From assembly GCA_963556495.2 (NCBI GenBank), contig OY747702.1, positions 56,018,286 through 56,082,285 of the forward strand: 64,000 bases of DNA. Reading direction: 5' to 3'. Shown here piece by piece: positions 36,171 through 49,300 of the stretch. Position 1 is the stretch's first letter. The number at the start of each line of letters is the position of its first letter. Position numbers and translations under genes: made by a program. Source of the DNA: Valencia hispanica (Eukaryota > Chordata > Actinopteri > Cyprinodontiformes > Valenciidae). Under the pieces are notes generated by a model. The model saw nothing but the letters and a program-made list of their open reading frames with translations. It was not told the origin of the DNA and searched no databases.

Positions 36171-36419
36171 CACAAGAATCTAGGCTTTCCAGTTATGTAT
36201 AATATGTATATATACATAGAAAAGGTGCGGCAAAAAAGGCAGATGTGAGCCGAAAGTATGTCCCGTTGGTGGTACGTAAATTCCTCTGGTGTCTGTCTGG
36301 TCTGGTTTGAGATATTGTTTTAAAATTGAACGCTACCTCAAACGGCCTCAGAGGTCCTCAGCGATCAGTAAGACACAGCTCGACTCTGTTTACGGATTAG
36401 TTGATTTCTGGAAGCGGTT

Positions 36420-36545
36420 GGTTGCACCCAATTTCATTTAAGGGTGTCAGAGAAAAGAGGTTGGAATTACAAATACTTTGTGTTGGTTTGTCACAAAGAA
36501 TTCCCATGAAAATAATAAAGATTGTAATGTTGAATATTCCAAGGG
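36420..36545. mobile_element. Tc1-like element end fragment
   Basis: CCCAATTTCATTTAAGGGTG then TCAGAGAAAAGAGG, TACTTTGTGTTGGTTTGTCA and CAATAATAAAGATTGTAATG-like sequence parallels 17055-17190. Short and diverged. Confidence 0.45.
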
Positions 36546-38214
36546 ATGTGAACGTTAGAAGGCAAGTTGAATCTTCAAATTCTGCATTATTTGAAAAGAT
36601 TTGTTGAAGATGTTTGTCTTTATTGAACTAAAATAGTGAGTTAAGTTGACATTTTATTCTTATTTAAAGGGTTGAGCTTTTTTCTTTTTCCTCTCTTCAC
36701 AGCTAGAATGTGTGTTATTTTGTTTTATTTATTTTTCGGAGAGTGTGACAAATTGGAGCCCTGGGCTCAGTGTTAACGGGAAGCAACACCATGTGGTTGA
36801 ATTATTCATGAGAGCTGGAAATGTCGAGCTGTGATATGGTGTCGACCAGCTGCAGTCAGAATGTCAAACCGTTGGAGAGCAGGGCATCTCCCCCAAACTG
36901 AGCCAATACCGATGCACAAGAAGCCGAGGCGCCACAACTACAGCAGAGGTAATGTCAACAGAGCTGGTGTTCATGAGACCAAAATTTTCTGAAATTAAAA
37001 TGAAGACATTACCACCAGTTTCATCAATTGAACGTGAATTAATCAATACATTTTGTACGTCCTGCATACTTTGACAAGAAAATGTGAAATTTGGTGGAAA
37101 CAGTGACCTCTGGTGGTCAAACAGTGGTAGCTCTTAAAAGAGAAAAGCAAAATATAAAAAAATGCATCTACAGAGATGAAACAAGATAAAGTACTCTAAA
37201 AGCAGTCTTCTTGTTGCTTTATTTAAATTCAGAACTTATGCACTAAAACTGCTATAACTTTAAGACAAAACATGATTAGGTCCATAGTTAATTGCAGGCG
37301 CACCTGTGGGTGTGTTGTAAGCCTCGATCATCTTTCAGTAAATTTTTCAGATGCCCAAAGGTCCCAACAAGGAATGAAAGTGCATCTATGAACAGCATGA
37401 AAATGCCCAGCCATATTACCGTATATGTGGTTTGGTGCGAAATGTGCCATCAAGCCCAGAACAAAGGAGAAAGACCTTGTGAAGATGCTGACTGAAAATG
37501 GTGAGCGGTTGTCATCGTCCACGACGTAACAAGCCCTGAACGGACATGGGCCGAAAGGCCCCTCAGCAGGGATAAATGGACAAATTTTCAATATTTGAGA
37601 AATTCAAAGTTTTTTTGTGTGTGAAATTTATCTAAAAATTTCTAAATTTTAATTAAGGAAATCTGCACTTGGAGACCATTTTTTCTTCTTTTATCTACAA
37701 TGGCCCCAATACTCCACTGTAGATCACAAATTGTTTTTTTTCTTCACAAAAATCTTTCGGCATTTAGAAAATCCAATTTTTTTATCTTAACTGACCAAAA
37801 GCAAGTCTCTTTTTTTTTTTTTTTTTATACAGAGTGCATCAAACAACCTGGTTATACCTAATTTCATTTTATTCCTAAACCCACTTCCTTTCAGAATAAA
37901 AGTATATCTAAAAAGGTGGTACAAAAGGAGGGCAGAAGAAACAAAACAAACAGTGACATGCATGTTTAAAAAGCTGCCCAGAAGTAATGTGTCGTGCTAT
38001 AATGATCTGCAGCTTCTCTGTTTTAATAAAAACATGAAGCTGCTAATAAGAATGAGAATTTGGGACCTGCTTAAAACCCAAGAGGACAAAACACAAACAA
38101 ATGAAAGCAGGGAGGAACCGTTTTATTAATTCTGACAACGTGGTCATGTGACATTTTTATCAGGGTGACGAACCTGGAAGAGAAACTGTGAAAGGAAAGA
38201 ACGAGTGCATTTAA
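36546..38214. other. intergenic region downstream of rapgef2, nothing firm
   Basis: Poly-T tract at 37808-37826. 37278-37590 (plus) has words resembling a Tc1-like element, but the protein frame is not convincing. No other gene seen before the rapgef2 3' end. Confidence 0.4.
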
Positions 38215-40380
38215 ACCGGGGTCTTTATGCAGTATTTATTGATTCCCAGCTTCATATAAACTGGATGTTGAGGCATAAACATTTTACATTTGAACAAAAA
38301 TATAACCAATATTTACAATTATTGTATTAAAAATACAAAAACAACCGATACGTACTCCACCAATTGTCTTTTTAAAAGACATACAGGTTAAAGTAGTACA
38401 AGAAAGAATGAAGGAAAGAAAGTCGTCACCAGCTAAATGTACACACCTCACTGACATCACACACCGAACGGAGTAGCAGCTCTACCTACTACACTTATTC
38501 TTTACGCTTGTAAGTTTTTTGTGCAACTTCTTCGTTTTTCAAATTACGACTCGACCCGCTAATATGCACATTATCTTCAGAGTTGAACGAAAGTAAATGA
38601 TGCACAACTGTGTTACAATCAAATTGTTAATCTATCTGCAGCTGTTACAAAAAAAACAAAAAAAAAAACAAGAAATCATTTAGTGTGAAGTCACAGAACG
38701 CAGTGGAAAACGCTGCAGTCGTTCACCGTTTCGCTCAGTCTGTAGCTTCCAGGACTGATCAATGTGATCAGTGTGACTCTGTGATAGAAGGAAACAAAAC
38801 GTTCGTTTTCTTTTCACAATAGGATTATTTGAAGTCTGGTGATTGGCAGCTTTGAAAGAAAAAACAATAATTATACTTCATATGTCACCTTCTTCACCGG
38901 AGCCAAAGATAGAACAAACAAACAAACAAAGAAATTTTAATATTCAGTCACTTCCACTGACGGCCAGAAAGGGAGAAAACTTTTGATATACAGAGACTGA
39001 TGTTTGTAACAGACAGGAGCTATTTGTGAGGATGAATCAAGTTGCACAACAGGAGAGATGGATGCGTGTAGAGATCAACTGTAACACACGGTGGGCTGAA
39101 GCCGCCAAACTAAAAAAACAAAACAAAAAAAACTCCACAAAACCTCACGTTTTCAGTCTGGTTATAATCTTAAAAAAAAAAAAAAAAGCCCATCGGAAAT
39201 AAGGCATCTCATCTCAGAACGGTTTGATTTGCATTGTGAAACGACCGTGTAAAGACGCGTTTGCGACCATGGCATCATAAGGCGCTCGGACGTTCACAGG
39301 GTTGCGTGTTCAGGTTGGGCCGAATCGGAAATTGGTGGATGCTTTTATTTTTGAAGGAAGGAAATAAATACGCCGTTAAATCGAGTTCCGAATTTACACG
39401 ACAACGCCTCCTGAAATGTGCAGCAGCCATTACCAAAAAAAAAAAACATGCAAAAGGTGTTCATGTTTGAATCATAACCATCTGGCTTTAGCTTAACTAT
39501 AAGGAGACGATGACTGAATCATACACGATTTTCAGTGAGTGTGCTTTTTGTTTAATCGTCGACGTAAACGCTTCGCTCACACCCTGGAGTTCAAGCCAAA
39601 CGTCTACGATTGTGCTCAAAGTGCAAGAATGAATCTAGATGTCTGCTTGTACTGTCGGCATACTGCATGATGGTTCTCCACACCGAGCTCTCCCTCCGAG
39701 CTTCGTTTTTTAGGAAAAATATTCAAATCAACAGGTGATAACGCGTTCACACGCTGAACATGAGATAATACTGGATTTAAAAGTTCAAGACGCTCGTCAA
39801 CAAGACGGGTCGTGTCGGTCCAGGCGGAGAAATGTTGGGCTGACCTGGTTTCTGTTTTCAGCCCCCTAGAGTGCAATCATTTCAGCAAAATAATCATTAA
39901 TAAAAACATAAATGGGAGGAAATCTAGAGGGAAGTTGAAGATGATGAAGTCTGTTTTTCTCTCCGTCTTGAATAAAAGTTTTGTTTTGTTTTGTTCATAA
40001 TTGTTCGGGTTTTCCTTTTCGAAAGAGAAAACGAGAAAGTGCAGACGAAGCTTCTGCTGCGTTAACAGGTGGGTATTTGTCTCTCAGTTTATGTCTCTAT
40101 TGTCTTTTTTATCTGTCCAAAGTGCCAGGCATGTCGTCATCGTCTTTGACCTTCTCTCCATCTCTTCTCTCTTCTTCACAGTATTTTCTACGCATGCAGG
40201 GTCATCAAACCCCCCATGATGCTTTAAGGCAGGGAAGGGAGACGGGGGGACGAAGAAATCTGCCGACTGGAGGAGGAGGCAGGCAGGCACGTAACGAGTC
40301 GAACGAGTCTGTAGGTCCGTCTCTTTAATCCGGCCCACCTGAAACCCAGAGGGTGGGATGCGGGGGTCCGCTCCTGCCCC
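38215..40380 (-). other. rapgef2: rapgef2 3' UTR (inferred)
   Basis: About 2.1 kb below the stop codon without recognised repeats except short A/T runs. On the minus strand it ends with AATAAATACTGCATAAAG (AATAAA at 38235-38240), a good polyadenylation context; cleavage would fall near 38215-38225. A second possible signal is at 39344-39349. The extent is inference without transcript data. Confidence 0.6.
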
Positions 40381-43300
40381 TCAGACCGCCGACACCTGCT
40401 CATCCTCTGTGGAGAGAGAGACGAGGAGAGACACAGGAGGTGAAGCGAGACAGACAGACGGAGGGTGTGGCTTAATATTCCAACATGTGTCACGTAAACG
40501 GTTAGTCCTGCAGCATGTATGTGCTGGTTAAGAAAAAAATTATTTGACCTTTCACCTCACTGTTTGTCTATGCCAGACTTTTTGCACCATGGGCCGAAGA
40601 CGTCATGACGAATATTTTCCGTATTTGACTGTGTTGTTGTTGTTGGGGTTTTTTTGACCGGTGGCGGAAAAATCGGAGGGCCGTCGTTTTGACAAATTAG
40701 TTTTCATACCGCTGGACTACTTTCTTAACTTTACACACAGAGTTTAGGTAATTGTGTGAATAAAAATAAAAAAAGAGATTCCCATAAGAGCATCATCTCA
40801 AGGCATGTTGCTGTCCAGGAGCGCGTTGAAGGTATGGAGCGTCGCTCCAACCACCGCCGAGGGATTTCCTCCCGCTGAAGCGATAGCAAACGGCTCGTTC
40901 AGAGAGTCTTTCCAACTTCTGTTGGATTCAATTGGAGAAATGTTCCCTGATTTCCAAACTTCCAAACAGGCTCAAGTGGCACCTAACTCCAGTCTCCGGT
41001 GAAGCAGCGGAGCGCGGATTCAGCCTCAACTGGAACATCTAACCCCCCACCATCATCAGAAGTCATCTGTCCAAGGCAAAAGTTCAAAACCTCCGCGCAT
41101 TTCAAGACCATGCAGACCGAGGAAGTTGTGAGACTGCGTTCAGGCCACAGCGGGTGAACTGTTCATATTTGAAGTGCAATAATTCAATTGTTTATATGTC
41201 GTTTCTATGGCCCCCATCGGTGGTTTTTGTCACTGCGGCGAAAGAAATCACATGAATTCATCTGCTTCATATGTTCAGTTCGTTCGAATTAAATATTGAT
41301 TAAATAAATAAAAATAAACTATCACTGAATCTGTCAGTGTAATTTTAAACACTGACGGGTAAAAATTGATAATGACGGGACTTTTTTTCACCCCGTTGGT
41401 CAAAATGACGGACAAGGGAATAGTTTAGCGCGACTTCGGCTTCGAGTTGATACTTTTACATTTTTTTATTTATAATGCATATAGCAAATAACCTCAAGAT
41501 TTTCTTTTTCTTTTTTCCAGCTCAGCAATAAATTAAGCATTGTAATATCTTAATTAAACAAAGTAGAAAGGAGCAAATTCTCGAAAGGTCTGAAAAACGG
41601 TTCAACACGTTTGCCTTAATAAAAGAAAGATGTACGGCTTTCTAATTTTTGAAGTCGACTGCTTTCCATATTGTTGGTCTAGAAAATGTTTTTAATCTTT
41701 TTCCAGAAACAAAAAGGACATTTATTTACTTTTAAAAGTCTTTTTATTTAGCCTAGTTTAATGTTCCCAAGTCTGTTTCTGAGTAAAAACACTTTATGAC
41801 CAACTTTCTGGAGCAGCAACCGAGCCACTAACGAGAGCGGCCTCTTTGTTTTATGTTCTTCCAAAAGTTTCCAACACTGCCACCAAGTGGAAGCAGAAAG
41901 GTAGTTTTTCTAAAAATAAACCAACAACTTTACAGTTGAAACTTTCAGCTTCTCTCTTTCCAACGGCAACATTTACCGAAATTATCCACATTTCAGACAT
42001 TAAACGCTTTGATGACTTATTGTAAAGGAGTGCATGCTGGCACAGGAGAAACGAGATGCAGTTTTTTTTGTTTTCGGGTTTTTTGCAAAGGTGAAAGGAA
42101 CTGAATGACCAAGAAACTGTTGTTTCTGTGTGTGAGAACAGAGTGAGGGGTGCAGGGTGTTGTGTCAGGGAAGCAAGGAGAAGCTAAATAGATCAGTAGG
42201 AATCATGCATGATGAGTCGTGGCGGACTCTGCTGGTGCGGAGGGACGCTGTGCGGTCAGTTGCAGTCCTGGTGTTTTTGTTTGTGTTCGCATGCAGCTTC
42301 GCTGACGATTAACTCTTTACCTGCCTTCGTGGGGAGCGGCCCGGCCTGTTAACCCCACACACACCCTCACGGTCTGGGAGGCTCAGGGCTACGCTGCGCC
42401 AATGGTTTCCTCAGAGCCACTAGTTTTGGAGACAAGGACTCACCCTCCTCTTCATCCTGGGGCTCTCGCTCGTCGGCGGGGGAGCGGGTGCGGTGGAGGC
42501 TCCCCCGCCGATGCTTGGCGGCCTGTTGGGCCTGGTGAGAGTCGGGCGACTGCGTGACCATCCGCGAGCGCTGCAGAGCAGTGGTGTAGTCCGGCGGCCG
42601 GCGGCTCGAGTGGGCGGCCGGCGGCGTGGGGGCGGCCGGCGGCGGGTGCTGTCCCTCGGCGACGTCGGAGAGGGTCAGGGCGGTGTAGCCGGGAGGAGTC
42701 GGGGGAGGCTCACGGTAGCGGCCCTCCTTTCGAGCTGAATGAACACAAGAGAGCGACGTCACGACGCCTGTTACCACCAGCTGGTGATGTATCATTCACA
42801 CAACATTCAACACATACAGATCCACTGGAAACAGAACATGGTGGGAGAATTGTTGCATTCTAAGGCATTTTTGCAAATGTTTAGTTCTTTGTGGAAGGGG
42901 CACACAGAGAAGTGCAGCTAAATCAAGTAGAATATCATTGAAGAGGTCATTTATTTCAGAAATCTGGTTCAAAAACCTAAACTCAGACACATTACAGAGT
43001 GATTTATTTCAAGTAATTATTTGAATAAGTAGGACTTATAGCTGCCCCCCCATCGACCTGCTTCACAGGTAGGGGTGTGTCTGGCCTACACGACGATAGA
43101 GAAGATAGATGACCCTTCACATGGACGATAAGTAGCTAAAGATCAATGTTAAAGTCATGGCAGTATCTGAACATAATAGAAAGTTTAGTGGATGGAAAAA
43201 GCGTGGAAAAGTTTGCATGTGCAAACAGGGACAGCTGGTCTTATGCCTCGTCCAATCGTAGCCGGGTATCTCACAAAACAGAGATATTTTTCTACGGTTT

Positions 43301-46300
43301 AGCCTGTCATTCACACGGACACGCAGATTTACGGCACCGAAACAAATATCTCTGAAAACTCCGACCAAAGTGAAGATTTGCGTTTTCTCCATTTTAAGCG
43401 TTTGCTTGTGGACAGAAATAACCGGAGTCACTTTTTGCGACAAAAATGATCCGACATCACTTGTGCGAACTGTGTTTACACTCAGAAACAGCATCTATGC
43501 CCTCAGAGACGTGGCATCATCGATTGTCCAAGCGCTTTTTGTTTGCTTGTTTTTACAAGCTCAATTACTGCTCTATGTAGAAGTTAGAAAGTAGAAAGTT
43601 ACTCTGAGTGGATAGGATTTGGGGGAACTACTGCCCCCTACAGGTTTGGCATGTCTATGAATGTGCTTAACAACACACTTATGCGGTTGGGAGCACATTT
43701 TCTATAAAACAAGTTGGTGAGAATATTCTTTTTTTTTTTTTACCCCAGCTACGTGTCTACATGGGTCAGTGCAGGAAATAGTTGGTTTACATTCATCATG
43801 GGAAGCAAAACAAACATTGATTTGTTTTTTATTTGACTTTAAATGCAACTGAAATGTCCTCATAGTCGGGGAGCGACGGTACACAAAAATCGGTACACTT
43901 TAATCAAGAAAAATAAATTTATTTTATTTGATCAGCATTAAACAAAGAACTTTTTTTCTAAATTCCTACCTTTCAATTCCTGAAATTAGATTTTATTATG
44001 TTCTTTAACTTAAAAAAGTTCAAAGTGCAAAACTGACTGGAGATTTTATTGGATTTATTTTTTTAAATCAATAAAATTATTTGATCTGGTTCTGTTCTTG
44101 GGACAACTGTGGAAAATCTGGAGATGATAATGCAAAGAAGGATTCTTCATAAAATCTAAAAAATTATGGACAACCCTGAGCATCCTCTTCATGAGACAGT
44201 CATACAACAACATAGTGTCTTCAGGCAGAGGTTTCTTCCGTTTCGCTGCAATACAGACCGCTACAGGAAATCCTTCCTGCCCACAGCCATCATGATCTAA
44301 AACAACTCCTTAAAGAATTAATTATATGAGCTACAACAACACTTAATTTCCCTCTGGGATCAATAAAGTATTTTTGAATTTGAATTGAATTTGAAATAGC
44401 ACAAGCGGATCTAGCCAGAGTAGAAAACAATATGACCACTTGAAAACAGTCGGTGTTAATGTTTAGAAATGTTTAAATGCTTAAATTAAAAAAATGCTTA
44501 AATCACTTTGGAGTTGTTTTGATATTTTGACAGTCTAGTCTCCCAGCTGCTTTATAAATAAAGTTTGACCGATTGACAGGACAAAGAACAACACTCACAA
44601 ATAAAGCCTTTACCCCCAGCTGTGATGGGTGACGGAGACGGCCGACCGAGCTGCTTGGCCTCCTCTGACCCGGTGGACGTGATGCTGCTCGTCTCTGGGT
44701 CAGCGTTTACGTCCTTTCCCCCTCTCCTCTTGATGGTTCCCGTGTCTCCCTCTGACTCTTCTCCCCAGTACGCGGCTGAGGATGATGAGGAGCTGGCCGA
44801 CGCCCAGCTTCCCCTGGCCTGCGCCGCCCACAGCGCCGCGGGGCCCCCTAATAAGGCCTCCGATGCTGAGGACAGCCCCCCGATCCCGATCTCCCAGCTG
44901 CGACCCTGCTGCATGTTCTGGATGTTGTCGTGGGAACCCGAGGAACAAGAAGTCCAGGAGCCGCGGCCGCTGTCGGCGGCGTCCAGGGACACGCGATCGC
45001 CTTGATCCTGAGTCAGCTCCTCTGAGCTGGGCGAGGAGAGCACAGTGGGGCAGCCGGCGTAAATGCCCCGACAGTCCTGCATCGAAGAATACGACCTGAG
45101 AAAACACCAGATATTAGCGACTTTACCTCCACTCTCTCTACATCTGTCAAACTAAATGCTCAGTCATCCCACCCCAGACTGTACTGGTCCGGGTCGGTCG
45201 TGGCTCTCCTCTCCAGCCGAGATCCCCCCATGTGGGGTTCAGCGACTCCTCCAGAGTGACGGAGTCTCCTCTCCTCCTGCGCCATGTCAAAGGAGGAGTT
45301 ACTGACGAGACTGGAGCGCGACGAGATCTCGCTGTGACCGGAGTCCGAGTAGGCGTCGCCCATCCTGCTGTAACCTGGATGGGGAAACAAGAGGGCGGGC
45401 CCAAATGAAAAACCTCAGTCACACAGACAGAAGATATTAAAAGCAGACGTCTAAATGAGTTGATGAGGATATATTTATATAACTTATGTAAAGTGTATCG
45501 GTAAACAAAAAACTAATCTTCCTTTTTTTTGCGTGACGTTAGTTGGATAGAACCAGTTTTGCCTAGTCAATGTTTTACAAAACTGATTTGTAATTGATCC
45601 AAAACAATCTGACTGGTGCATCTCTTTTTGAACAACGTTCTGTAATTAAGGCCATTTTCAAAATTAGAAAATGGTGCAACCATGAATAACTTTTTGCAGC
45701 CGGAATCCTCCCTAAAAGATCTCACCTCCGCAAATCAACATTTATCTATTACGTTCTGACAAAAAATTTTGCTTTTCTACAAGATTCTAGGTTTCAACAA
45801 CACACACACAAAAAAAATGTTTATGTAGAGACATAAAAAAGCTTACTGTGTAAAAAAAAAAAAAAAACACGGAAGCTTGTTAGTTATTTACTCTTTCCAC
45901 TAAAACGAAATATTAGGATAAAATTATAATAAAAAAGAATATTATTTTGAAACAAATTCCCAGATATGATGACTTAAAGGAAAGCGAGAGCTGCAAATCA
46001 ATATAGTTGGCAGCCACCAGGTGGCAGCACACAGTGACAGAGGAATAGCTCAAAGCAGGGTGGTGATGGTGGGGGGGGGGGGGTATATTGGCTTACCCTT
46101 CTTGGGTGAGCTCTGAGGGGAGGTGGGAGGAGAGGAGAGCTGGGAGGAGGCGTTGGACACGGTGTCCTCCGGCTGCCTTCGGTGTCTTTCGTTCCCCTCC
46201 TCAGACAGAGACAGGATCTTCTTCAGGGACTGGGGCGAACTGGTGCCTGTGGACGTTTCCGATAAAACAAGCATAATTAGCATGAAGAACGCTGCCATTT

Positions 46301-49300
46301 CCCCTAAGGGTATGGATGCCAGGCTGCATTGTCTGGGATTTTCTGCTATTTGCTTGTTGGGGGACAGCCACTAGGTGGCAGCGTTGCTACAGAGCAGAAA
46401 CAGCTCCTGCTGCTGCTTGGGAAATAAGCAAAAACAATTCAGCAGTTTCACTTATATTCACAGCTTTTTTCACTTAATCAGAACGCAATATCCTCTTTAA
46501 TATTATTAATGTATTCGTGGACAAGCCTATTGCAGCGTCGAATGAAGTTATCCTTCATGGTTTTCTTACCAAAAGGTGGCAGATCCTTGACTGGCACTCT
46601 TTTCCGGGATGGGTAGAGGGCCACAGAGGGAACCTGCAGGGGCTGGTTTCCTTTGGCCAACTGGCCCCGTTGCTGACTGGCTGCTCTGGCCACGACCGGA
46701 GAAGTGTCTGGTCGTTTCCCACCGGCATTCTTGGGTACTGAGTAGGATGTAAAAGCAGGAGCTGAATGGTGAGCTTTCATGTGGAATTGAGCAAATGAAC
46801 TTTAACCTCAACCTTTGTTTTTAATTGTTGAGTGCCTGTCTTTGTGCTGTAAATCACATAGATGTGTCTGAGTTTTTTAAATGGCTAACATTATATTTTT
46901 GAGCAATGAAATCTGTAAATACTGAGAGTATGGAACATAAATACATCAAATTCTGCCTTTCCATTGTTTTTTCAAAGCAGCTAAATAATTTCAGAAACAC
47001 TTTTTGATTAAAGAAATTGTATTTGTGGCAACACCTCTCACAAAAACAGGAAGGAACTTCCCAACACAGATGTGTGCTGGTTAAATGGCAACACAGGAAA
47101 AGGATGAGGTGAGCACTTCCGCTACAAAGATCATCAATCCAGGAAACTTGGGTGAAAATCCCTGGTGACGGAAGTAGGACCAGTCAATAATATGAAACAA
47201 TTCCAACAAGTTCCTGCCACAGCAGAGGTATATGTGACTTTTCAGTGCCAAACAACCCTGATAAGGTTTGACCTTTAAGGGCCAAACAAGCCTATAGGGT
47301 TAAGTTTGAGTGTTGTGACAGGCGGTGTTACAGCAGTGCTGTTAAACCCTCACCTGGAAAAACGCGTCTAATAATGTGGGGGAAAGTGAGACTTACACGA
47401 CCACTTCATGACTTGTAAACATTTTGGTGACAGCTGTTTGGAGGAACATGTGTGACACATGACTGAGTATATTATAAGGGTAATTATGCTGGTCAGAACT
47501 GGAGTAGTAATTACAACATGTTCTGTCAGAATTTTTGTGCTTTGGATAAAATATTTTGACACAAATTGTAATTTGCTACTGCATTACGTTTTAATTCAGC
47601 AGGGCACTTTTAAATCCCTCCACAGTGTGTTGGTTTGTTAGGTCTCCACATCCTCCACCTTACAGGATACATCATCATATAAATGTCCACGTTACAAACT
47701 CATAGTTGAGCTGAACACTTTGTGTCATGTACTGATTGCCAAATTAGGTGTTTTAAGTGTTTAGTCCTATCTTTTCTGCAAATTATGTGTGCATACTTGG
47801 CTGTTATGCGGTCACTTCTTTTAGTTCAAGCTTTTTCCTTCTACATATTTTAATGCTTCTTATTGAAAATGATCACACAAGCGGAAGGAAAAAGTAGCAA
47901 AAACTGTTGTATATACCCTTTAAATTTCCACATAGACTAATGTTTTTTGCCAGAGTTAGTATAAGAGTGTGTGCTACACTCACACGTGCTGATTGAGGGT
48001 TCACACTGCAGTGAAAATGTCTGAAGGCTCTCCTCGTTGGTTTCCAGACTTAGGTTGGACAGGTACTGTTTGACCTTTCTGGCCATCTGGGCGTCCTCGT
48101 AGAGCTTTTTGGCGTTCAGGAAGGAGCTGCGTCTGACCCGCTTCTTGTGCCCACCTGTCTGGCTGACGTCGAGCACGGCAGCATTGGCGCTGCTCTGACT
48201 TAAAGACCTGCTCAGGGACACACGGGTGTACACAAAACAATGAACAACAGGGAAAAGGGAGTTTGGGGTACAGACAAACAGAAAAAAAAGTATAGAAATG
48301 ATTAATAAACTGTCTTAAATGTTTGAGGGGGTGAGACTGTTGGACTCTAGGGGAATTTATGGTGTTTAAACTGAGGCATGCAGAAAGCAGCTTTAGGTTT
48401 TTCTCTCAGCTTGAAAACATTCCAGTCATTCCAAGCAGCGAGGGGGCGAGGGCCAACAGCTGGAGTCAAACAGCCGAGGAGTAAAAAGGGCAACTACTGT
48501 AGCAAAGTCATAGTTTACATTTCTGTGGCTTGAGCCTGAGTTGGTAGTGATCGTAGTAAAAGCTTTCGCTCGTGGTCTTATACAAAAAACAACAACAACC
48601 TGATAACTGCCTGTGGTTTTAACGCTGAGCCACGTTTGCTCCCGTCAGTGGACGGAAACTTACCAAGTTTCATGAAAACATTCTTAAGCAATTACATAGT
48701 CAGGATTTAATAGAACAGATAAGCTTGTTTCCTCTCAGAAGATTTTATCATAGAGAAATACAAGCTCGTAATTACAATATGGGGATTGTATTTTAAAAGA
48801 CATAATTATGAATGACTAGGGGTGTAACGGTAGAAAAAAGTCACGGTTTGTTACGTACTTGGGGTCCTAAAGTCAAAGTTTGGTACGTTTTCGTTACACT
48901 TTAATGAAGAAAACTAAATACGAATGTACATGATTTTTTTTTTTTTTTTACACTGATCCCCATTAAACAAAGTAGCTTTTTCACCCCCTATATTCCTTTC
49001 CATCAATTCCTGAAATTAATTAGATTTTATCTTCTATACCTTAAAAAAGTTCAAAGTATAGAACTAACCGGAGATTTTATGGTATTTAAAAAATATATCT
49101 ATATTACATAGTACAAGCGGACATAGCCAGAATAGAAAACAATATAAGAATGTGAAAACAGTACATTTTAATGTTTAGAAATGCTTAAATAGTACGTTTA
49201 TATTTGAGAATAAAACACGCTTAAATGACTTTGGAATTATTTTGATATTTCGACAGCCTAATCTCCCAGCTGTGACTGAATGCAGAATGGGAAGCTGTTG

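Noticed and set aside
37278..37590. Tc1-like transposase fragment on the plus strand
   Set aside because: A few words resemble the family, but no conserved catalytic block could be read, so I did not call it.
40805..41002. Independent small gene in the last rapgef2 intron
   Set aside because: The sequence belongs to the hAT-like repeat shared with 1843-2455 and is antisense to rapgef2.
42310..42340. Possible 25-nt exon of rapgef2 between the last two exons (AACAG acceptor, GGCAG|GTAAAG donor)
   Set aside because: The acceptor lacks a pyrimidine tract, and inclusion would shift frame and lose the conserved DEQVSAV end, while direct splicing 42444 to 40406 gives the expected terminus.
42493..42738. 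Plus-strand open frame of 81 codons
   Set aside because: Shadow of the GC-rich rapgef2 exon on the opposite strand.
44622..45099. Plus-strand open frames of 105-127 codons
   Set aside because: Antisense shadow of the long rapgef2 tail exon; no independent support.
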